Below are positions 1 through 4,312 of a DNA stretch of 6,116 bases, one piece after another. The number at the start of each line of letters is the position of its first letter. Position 1 is the first letter of the stretch. Origin of the DNA: an uncultured Clostridia bacterium (GTDB lineage: Bacteria; Bacillota; Clostridia; TANB77; CAG-508). Location of the stretch: the NCBI GenBank assembly GCA_944388645.1, contig CALXJO010000060.1:1-6116 (forward strand), read 5' to 3'. The notes under the pieces were generated by a model. That model saw nothing but the letters and a program-made list of their open reading frames with translations, was not told where the DNA came from and did no database searches. A program made the translations under genes and the position numbers.

Positions 1-125
1 AATTTAAAAATTCCTTTTTCATTGTTTTCAGGATTTACAAGCCATATTTTTTCACTTGCACCACTACCAAACTTTCCTGATTCAGTATCTTCAATCCAGT
101 TGTCAAAGTTTTTTATTCTAATCAT
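1..125 (-). CDS. HipA/CtkA-like kinase-family protein, N-terminal fragment (runs off left edge)
   Basis: The first 41 codons of a minus-strand gene are present, and the rest lies beyond the window. The reading begins MIRIKNFDNWIEDTESG, followed by GSGASEKIWLVNPENNEKG and IFK. The GASEKIWLxNPE stretch, leading into a predicted phosphate-loop-like strand (GIFK), resembles the N-terminus of HipA-like serine/threonine kinases of Firmicutes (HipA domain / CtkA type); this is from memory of the family, not a search. The start is well supported: ATG at 125-123 is preceded by a perfect GGAGG (132-136 on this strand) with 6 bases between. Family members phosphorylate proteins and are linked to toxin-antitoxin or stress functions, but the catalytic motifs are outside the window, so activity cannot be judged. 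No HipB-like antitoxin gene lies directly upstream. The call of a real gene is firm; the family call is moderate. Confidence 0.62.
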   Translation of the reverse strand, partial: MIRIKNFDNWIEDTESGKFGSGASEKIWLVNPENNEKGIFK

Positions 126-131
126 ATTATA

Positions 132-136
132 CCTCC
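132..136 (-). promoter_or_regulatory. Ribosome binding site of the HipA-like gene
   Basis: GGAGG on the minus strand lies 6 bases before the ATG at 125-123. It fixes the start of a gene fragment that would otherwise be easy to miss, because only 125 bases of it are in the window. I saw no convincing -35/-10 pair upstream of it; the DNA there is too AT-rich to choose between candidates. Confidence 0.8.
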
Positions 137-465
137 AATCAACACATTTTAATATAAACTTATTCAATATATTTTTTCTTCTATCTATTTTTATTTATAT
201 TTTCTCTATTTCTGCATTGATTTCCATGAACAAATAAAATAGGTATTTCTTTTTCTGCAATTTTTTTGTTTTCTTCTGAAAAGGAACTTTCTTCTTATAT
301 TTTAATATAAAAGTAAAAATATTTCTACATTATTACAATAAAATTTTTTATACTTTGCTTTTTACTCTATTAATTTTGTACGTAATTTCAAGAAAGTCCA
401 TTATTGTTAATATAATACAAAAATAGAATTTTTAATACAGAAATATATAAATTTTCTTATTGTAT
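137..465. other. AT-rich intergenic stretch without a recognisable gene
   Basis: This stretch separates the HipA-like gene from the hairpin after the lipoprotein gene. It is almost entirely A and T with long T and A runs. The longest open frame across it (plus strand, 22-237) has no ribosome binding site and starts inside the HipA-like gene on the opposite strand. The promoter of the HipA-like gene must lie here, but many TATA-like hexamers occur and none pairs well with a -35. No tRNA, riboswitch or repeat array was seen. Confidence 0.6.
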
Positions 466-524
466 CTAACCCAATAGCTCCGCACATGGTGGAATTATCC
501 TCCAGTGCGGAGCTATTGGGTTAG
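466..524 (-). terminator. Long hairpin after the lipoprotein gene (terminator-like, no U-tract)
   Basis: The arms CTAACCCAATAGCTCCGCAC (466-485) and GTGCGGAGCTATTGGGTTAG (505-524) are perfect reverse complements over 20 bases. The 19-base middle can pair further (TGGTGGA at 487-493 with TCCTCCA at 498-504, one T-T mismatch), leaving an ATTA loop. The structure begins 15 bases after the stop codon of the minus-strand lipoprotein gene, the usual place for a terminator or an mRNA-stabilising 3' stem. It lacks the U-run expected of an intrinsic terminator on either strand: the minus-strand transcript continues as AUACAAUAAGAAAAU. Its higher G+C matches the lipoprotein gene rather than the flanking DNA, so it probably arrived with that gene. 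An alternative is a small mobile or repeated palindromic element. Confidence 0.5.
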
Positions 525-539
525 AAGCTATCTGCCAGT

Positions 540-1169
540 TTAGACCTCAAGTGCAGAGATTGTCATGTAATATCCGTTGGGATACACAGCGGTCTCTTTT
601 TCCTGCTCGGTCAGTTCATTCCAGCTCACCGTATTGTACAGGTACTCACCAATCTCGCAGTTGTCTTTCTCTTCGATTGACACTGCAGTGATGTTAGAGT
701 CATCTTCCTCAAAGAGGATGTAGTTCTCGGTGAGGCCCTTGAACTTGCCTCCTTTGTAGATGGTACTCTGGAAAGAAACTCCCTGCTCACCACTGTTGTG
801 GTAAATCAGGATACTGTCCTCTTCCTCATCCAGCATCATGACCTCGTAGAAGTCATTGGGGCCTTCAAAGGTGTAGACCTTGTAGCTCTTGTCCTTAAAG
901 CCTTCCAAATTGTAGATGCCCTTGGGCTCATACTGCAGAGCACCTTCAGGGCGGGTCTCCATCACTTGGTTGGTAAGAGCCTGCTGTTCTTCCCAGCTTT
1001 CGGCGTCCGCAAAGTTGACTTCTTCGGTCTGGTCTTGCGTAGTCTCCTGCTGGGGCTCAAAAACGGCCTTGGCAGTACTGTGGTCTCCTGCGATAGCATC
1101 TTTCGGTGCACAACCCGCAAACATAATAGCGGACAGTGCGATAGTAGCGACAAACATCAATTTTTTCAT
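540..1169 (-). CDS. Putative secreted lipoprotein of unknown function, atypically GC-rich
   Basis: This 209-residue protein belongs to no family I recognise. It begins with a classic lipoprotein signal: a basic start (MKK), a hydrophobic core at residues 4-18, and a lipobox-like FAGC with the lipidation cysteine at residue 20 (Phe at -3 is slightly unusual). Residues 21-68 are polar and acidic (rich in Q, E, T and D) and look like a flexible tether. Residues 75-209 alternate aromatic and hydrophobic residues with acidic ones, as in a small beta-rich extracellular domain; no catalytic motif is evident. It is expected to be anchored to the outer face of the membrane. The start is supported by GGAGG (1177-1181) 7 bases before ATG. 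Sampled 60-base lines of the gene are 42-57% G+C, against about 20% in a line sampled from the ABC genes, and codon choice is correspondingly different, suggesting horizontal acquisition. It is transcribed divergently from the MarR operon and followed by a long hairpin. Confidence 0.8.
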   Translation of the reverse strand: MKKLMFVATIALSAIMFAGCAPKDAIAGDHSTAKAVFEPQQETTQDQTEEVNFADAESWEEQQALTNQVMETRPEGALQYEPKGIYNLEGFKDKSYKVYTFEGPNDFYEVMMLDEEEDSILIYHNSGEQGVSFQSTIYKGGKFKGLTENYILFEEDDSNITAVSIEEKDNCEIGEYLYNTVSWNELTEQEKETAVYPNGYYMTISALEV

Positions 1170-1201
1170 GATTGTACCTCCATTTTGTGTATTGATGTTT
1201 T

Positions 1202-1220
1202 TTTGACCTAATTGGTCAAA
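1202..1220. promoter_or_regulatory. Operator-like palindrome in the lipoprotein gene leader
   Basis: TTTGACCTAATTGGTCAAA is a perfect inverted repeat with 7-base arms and a 5-base centre. It lies between the predicted -10 of the lipoprotein gene (1232-1237) and its ribosome binding site (1177-1181), just downstream of the expected transcription start. A repressor dimer bound there would block transcription. Its sequence differs from the palindrome before the MarR gene, so a different regulator is more likely than MarR cross-control. That it is an operator is inferred from symmetry and position only. Confidence 0.45.
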
Positions 1221-1231
1221 GCTTATACTTT

Positions 1232-1260
1232 ATTATATCATAAATTACATAAAAATACAA
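1232..1260 (-). promoter_or_regulatory. Candidate promoter of the lipoprotein gene
   Basis: On the minus strand a perfect TATAAT -10 (1232-1237) lies 17 bases from TTGTAT (1255-1260), which keeps only the TTG of the -35 consensus. Transcription would start near 1225, giving a leader of about 55 bases that contains the TTTGACC palindrome and the ribosome binding site. The weak -35 suggests low basal strength or dependence on an activator. The TTCACA direct repeat at 1275-1291 is placed just upstream. Confidence 0.5.
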
Positions 1261-1274
1261 ATTACTACAAAATT

Positions 1275-1291
1275 TTCACAAAACGTTCACA
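1275..1291. promoter_or_regulatory. TTCACA-N5-TTCACA direct repeat, possible response-regulator box
   Basis: Two identical hexamers, TTCACA at 1275-1280 and 1286-1291, are spaced by 5 bases, an 11-base period of about one helical turn. The identity extends to TTCACAA. A weaker copy (ACTACA, 1264-1269) continues the same period. Such spacing is typical of OmpR/PhoB-family response regulators, for example the Bacillus PhoP box with its TT(A/C/T)ACA-type repeats. The repeat lies between the two divergent promoters: 8 bases before the operon -35 and 14 bases upstream of the lipoprotein -35. A role is inferred, and chance in AT-rich DNA is possible. Confidence 0.3.
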
Positions 1292-1299
1292 ATTTTACC

Positions 1300-1328
1300 T
1301 TGACTTGCATACAATTGGTTAATATAAT
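1300..1328 (+). promoter_or_regulatory. Promoter of the MarR-peptidase-ABC exporter operon
   Basis: TTGACT (1300-1305) and a perfect TATAAT (1323-1328) are separated by 17 bases, a near-ideal housekeeping (sigma-A type) promoter. Transcription should begin near 1335, about 45 bases before the MarR start codon. An inverted pair TTGCAT (1305-1310) / ATGCAA (1334-1339) brackets the -10. Such a strong core promoter fits a gene set kept off by a repressor rather than one needing activation. Confidence 0.8.
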
Positions 1329-1341
1329 AGTTCATGCAAAA

Positions 1342-1361
1342 ACAGTTTATCTGTAAACTAT
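1342..1361. promoter_or_regulatory. MarR-type operator palindrome before the regulator gene
   Basis: ACAGTTTA TCTG TAAACTAT forms an inverted repeat with 8-base arms (one mismatch) and a 4-base centre, 20 bases overall, a size usual for a MarR dimer site. It lies after the predicted transcription start and directly abuts the AAGGAGG ribosome binding site, so a bound protein would block transcription. An upstream ATAGTT (1327-1332), overlapping the -10, matches the half-site again. Autoregulation by the adjacent MarR protein is the natural reading, but binding is inferred. The same symmetry would let the RNA form a small hairpin. Confidence 0.5.
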
Positions 1362-1379
1362 AAGGAGGCAAATTATAAA

Positions 1380-1829
1380 ATGATAAATAAGCCATTTTTA
1401 GAAAAATTTATTTATTTATCAAATAACTCTCGAAATTTATATTCAGATACAATAGCAAATTGTGCTAAAAGTTGTGGAATTACTAAGCCAGAAGCTGATC
1501 TACTTTTGTTTTTTGGAAATAATCCTAAATTTACAAATGCTGTAGATGCAGTAAATTACAGAAAGTTCTCTAAAGCATATGTTTCAAAAGCTCTATCTTC
1601 CCTATCAAAAAGAAATTACATTACAATTGAAGAAAACAAAATTGATAGAAGATATCAGCAAATAACAATTAATGACTGCGCTAAAAAAATCTTAAAAAAA
1701 TTACAAGAATGCCAAGTAAACTTTTTTAAGAAAATGAGACAAGGAATATCAGATGAGGAATTTTCGACTTTTCTGCATGTTATTGAAAAAATTACAGATA
1801 ATTATTTAAAAGAAAGTACTATAAAATAA
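1380..1829 (+). CDS. MarR-family transcriptional regulator
   Basis: This 149-residue protein has the length and layout of MarR regulators, which bind DNA as winged-helix dimers and usually repress neighbouring efflux or stress genes until a ligand or oxidant releases them. An N-terminal dimerisation helix (about 5-30) is followed by the winged-helix domain: a helix from ITKPEADLLLFF (34-45), a recognition helix around 63-79 (KFSKAYVSKALSSLSKR), and a wing with the typical D-R-R (89-91, then YQQITI). C-terminal helices (about 97-145) complete the dimer interface. Four cysteines (28, 32, 100, 111) are present; redox sensing is possible but not shown. The start is set by AAGGAGG (1362-1368) 11 bases before ATG. 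It is the first gene of the operon, and its stop codon lies within the ribosome binding site of the next gene (TAAGGAGG, 1827-1834), suggesting coupled translation. It probably represses its own operon through the palindrome at 1342-1361. The family is clear; the ligand is unknown. Confidence 0.85.
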   Translation: MINKPFLEKFIYLSNNSRNLYSDTIANCAKSCGITKPEADLLLFFGNNPKFTNAVDAVNYRKFSKAYVSKALSSLSKRNYITIEENKIDRRYQQITINDCAKKILKKLQECQVNFFKKMRQGISDEEFSTFLHVIEKITDNYLKESTIK

Positions 1830-1839
1830 GGAGGAAATT

Positions 1840-2542
1840 ATGAATTATTGGTTAATGTTTTATGATGATTGGGCTAGCATTTTACTTGTAGTTATAGGTT
1901 TTATAATAGTAATATTTGCACAAATAAAAATAAATTCTGCATATTCAAAATATAAAAAAATATCAAACTCTACTGGTTTGACTGGAAGTGAAGTTGCAAG
2001 AAGAATACTAGATGCAAATAGTCTTGCAAATGTTCCAATTTTTGAAACAAGGCGGAAATCTAACAGACCATTATGATCCATCTAAAAAGTTAATAAAATT
2101 ATCTACAGATATCTATAATGGAACATCTATTGCGTCATGTGCAGTAGCAGCACATGAATGCGGGCACGCAATACAAGATAAAGATAATTATGTATTCTTT
2201 AAAATACGTTCATTTTTAGTTCCAATAGTAAATCTTGTGTCTTATTTAGGATATTTTGGATTAATAGTTTCTATAATTGGAGGATTAACAGGGTATTTAA
2301 AACTATCAATTACAATTTTACTTGCTACAGTAATATTCCAATTAGTAACACTTCCTGTTGAATTAAATGCTTCAAATAGAGCAAAAAAGCAATTAGAGAG
2401 TTTAAATTTAATTGGTTCTGGCGAAGATAAAGGTGTTAGAAAAGTTTTAAGCGCTGCTGTAATGACTTATGTTGCAGGTTTAATATCTTCTATCTTAAAC
2501 TTACTAAGGCTTGTATTAATATTAAATAGAAGAGAGGATTAA
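1840..2542 (+). pseudogene. YugP-family membrane zinc metallopeptidase, broken by a one-base frameshift
   Basis: Two overlapping frames together make one YugP-type (Zn_peptidase_2 family) protein. The first (from ATG 1840, 78 codons to TGA at 2074-2076) gives a membrane helix (about residues 10-28) and the conserved SGLTGSEVARRILDANSL-like segment (here NSTGLTGSEVARRILDANSL). The second, one base later, continues with GGNLTDHYDPSKK, the zinc site HECGH (codons at 2153-2167), two or more membrane segments, LPVELNAS (whose Glu may be a further ligand) and a hydrophobic C-terminus ending LNRRED. Joining them by ignoring one base between 2039 and 2050 gives about 233 residues, near the roughly 225 I recall for the family, with no conserved block lost. 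The shift may sit in the T5 run (2039-2043) or the A pair at 2049-2050. RBS: GGAGG at 1830-1834, 5 bases before ATG. As written, the product stops before its catalytic site. A recent mutation, a sequencing error or, less likely, frameshifting could explain this. The substrate is unknown; the intact enzyme would be a membrane protease co-made with the exporter. Confidence 0.8.
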
Positions 2543-2548
2543 AGAAAA

Positions 2549-4312
2549 ATGTTAAAGTTATTAAAGGATTTTACAAAAAAAGATTATTTAATTATTTTTA
2601 TAGCAATATTGTTAATTGTTTTCCAAGTTTGGCTTGATTTAAAATTACCAGATTATATGTCTGAAATTACTGTTTTGGTACAAACAGAAGGAAGCCAAAT
2701 GTCTGAAATACTAGAACAAGGTGGATATATGCTTTTTTGTGCTGGCGGAAGTTTAGTATCTGCGATTATAGTTGGCTACCTTGCTTCCCTACTTTCTGCT
2801 TCTTTTTCAAGAACTTTAATGAAAAAGTTATTTGAAAAAGTAGAAAACTTTGGTATGGAGGAAATTAATAAATTTTCTACAAGTAGTTTAATTACAAGAA
2901 CTACAAATGATGTAACAAATATTCAAATGTTTATTTCTATGGGATTACAAATGCTTATAAAAGCTCCTATAACTGCAGTTTGGGCTGTACTTAAAATTTT
3001 GAATAAAAGCTGGCAGTGGAGTGCAGTTACTGGGGTTGCAGTACTTTTTTTACTAGTAACAGTAAGTATCTTAATGTTCTTAGTATTACCAAGATTTAAA
3101 AGAGTACAATCATTAATAGATAATATTAATGGTTTAACAAGAGAAAATCTAACAGGTTTAAGAGTTGTTAGAGCTTTTAATGCTGAAGAATATCAACAAG
3201 ATAAATTCGAAGTTGGAAATAAAGAATTAACAGGTACTCAGCTATTTAATCAAAGAGCAATGGCACTTATGTCTCCTGTTATGTATCTAATTATGAATTT
3301 GGTTACACTTGCGATTTATGTAGTAGGAAGTCATTTAATAGATGCTACTGGCATGGCAGATAAAATAACTTTATTTGGTAACATGGTTGTTTTCTCTAGT
3401 TATGCAATGCAAGTTATTGCTTCATTCTTAATGCTTGCAGTTATATTTATAATGTACCCTAGAGCAAGTGTATCAGCAGACAGAATTGCAGAAGTTTTAG
3501 ATAGTAGGGCTCATATTAAAGATGGAAATATTAATACAGATACTACTGATAAAAAAGGTGAAATTGAATTTAAAAATGTTTCATTTAAATACCCAGATGG
3601 AGATGAATATGTTTTAAAAAACATATCGTTTACTGCTAAAAAAGGAGAAACTGTTGCAATTATCGGATCTACAGGTTCTGGTAAAACTACATTAATTAAC
3701 CTAATTCCTAGATTTTATGATGTAACAGAAGGTGAAGTCTTAGTGGATGGAGTTAATGTAAAAGATTATTCTCAAAACTTTTTACATAACAAATTAGGAT
3801 ATGTTCCTCAAAGAGCTGTTATGTTTAGCGGTAGTGTTAATTACAATGTTTCATATGGAGATAATGGCAAAGGTGAAATACCAGAGGAAAAAATCAAAAA
3901 AGCTATAAGTATTGCACAAGCTACAGATTTCGTAGAGAAAATGCCAGAAAAGTATGAATCTCATATTGCTCAAGGTGGAACAAATATTTCTGGTGGTCAA
4001 AAACAGAGACTAGCGATTGCAAGGGCTATTGCAAGAAGCCCTGAAATATATATTTTTGATGATTCATTTAGTGCATTAGATTATAAGACAGATTTCATGC
4101 TTAGAGATGAATTAAATAAATACACTAAAGATTCTACAAATATAATAGTAGCTCAAAGAATTGGTACTATACTAAATGCAGATAAAATTATTGTACTCGA
4201 AAATGGAGAGTGTGTTGGAATGGGAACACATAAAGAATTACTAGAAAATTGCAAAGTATACCAAGAAATAGCTTACTCACAATTGTCAAAGGAGGAACTA
4301 GAAAATGGATAA
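2549..4312 (+). CDS. ABC exporter half-transporter, degenerate-site subunit of a heterodimer
   Basis: This 587-residue type IV exporter half has six membrane helices (about 12-32, 58-80, 130-150, 158-180, 243-263, 275-302) followed by an ATPase domain from about 338. Motifs seen: A-loop Tyr348, Walker A GSTGSGKT (373-380), Q-loop Gln421, signature ISGGQ (480-484), Walker B ending F-D-D (503-505), D-loop SALD (508-511), and Gln536 where the switch histidine normally is (VAQR). Asp505 replaces the catalytic Glu. Asp-for-Glu and Gln-for-His mark the non-hydrolysing site subunit of heterodimers such as TM287/288, while its intact signature would complete the active site of the partner. It likely expels drugs, lipids or peptides across the membrane; the substrate cannot be read from sequence. 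The start has GAGAGG (2532-2537) inside the end of the peptidase frame, 11 bases before ATG, and only 6 bases separate the two genes. Its end overlaps the next gene by 8 bases, implying translational coupling and equal amounts of both subunits. Confidence 0.92.
   Translation: MLKLLKDFTKKDYLIIFIAILLIVFQVWLDLKLPDYMSEITVLVQTEGSQMSEILEQGGYMLFCAGGSLVSAIIVGYLASLLSASFSRTLMKKLFEKVENFGMEEINKFSTSSLITRTTNDVTNIQMFISMGLQMLIKAPITAVWAVLKILNKSWQWSAVTGVAVLFLLVTVSILMFLVLPRFKRVQSLIDNINGLTRENLTGLRVVRAFNAEEYQQDKFEVGNKELTGTQLFNQRAMALMSPVMYLIMNLVTLAIYVVGSHLIDATGMADKITLFGNMVVFSSYAMQVIASFLMLAVIFIMYPRASVSADRIAEVLDSRAHIKDGNINTDTTDKKGEIEFKNVSFKYPDGDEYVLKNISFTAKKGETVAIIGSTGSGKTTLINLIPRFYDVTEGEVLVDGVNVKDYSQNFLHNKLGYVPQRAVMFSGSVNYNVSYGDNGKGEIPEEKIKKAISIAQATDFVEKMPEKYESHIAQGGTNISGGQKQRLAIARAIARSPEIYIFDDSFSALDYKTDFMLRDELNKYTKDSTNIIVAQRIGTILNADKIIVLENGECVGMGTHKELLENCKVYQEIAYSQLSKEELENG

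Noticed and set aside
22..237. Open frame on the plus strand, 71 codons
   Set aside because: It overlaps the HipA-like gene on the other strand, has no ribosome binding site, and its composition (F, I, L, S) is what AT-rich noncoding DNA gives.
312..366. Inverted repeat AGTAAAAA (312-319) / TTTTTACT (359-366)
   Set aside because: Short arms made almost only of A and T, a 39-base loop, and AT-rich surroundings make chance the best explanation.
798..1211. Plus-strand open frames opposite the lipoprotein gene (also 916-1206) and an out-of-frame minus-strand one at 962-1153
   Set aside because: They are shadows of the lipoprotein gene, which has a signal peptide, lipobox and a proper ribosome binding site; the shadows have none of these.
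126..1379. CRISPR array, tRNA, riboswitch or insertion sequence in the noncoding regions
   Set aside because: No spaced repeats, cloverleaf, recognised riboswitch core or transposase fragment was found; the hairpin and palindromes are listed separately.
2036..2056. Programmed ribosomal frameshifting in the peptidase gene
   Set aside because: No slow codon or stop directly at the shift point, no internal Shine-Dalgarno at the right spacing and no obvious downstream stem were seen. A mutation or sequence error is simpler.
1860..2081. Minus-strand open frame of 73 codons
   Set aside because: It lies opposite the first part of the zinc peptidase, whose family conservation identifies the plus strand as coding.
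2012..2542. HECGH-containing frame as a separate gene starting at ATG 2012
   Set aside because: Its first 13 residues are an out-of-frame reading of the conserved DANSLANVPIFE segment, and no good ribosome binding site precedes it. It is the second part of a frameshifted gene.
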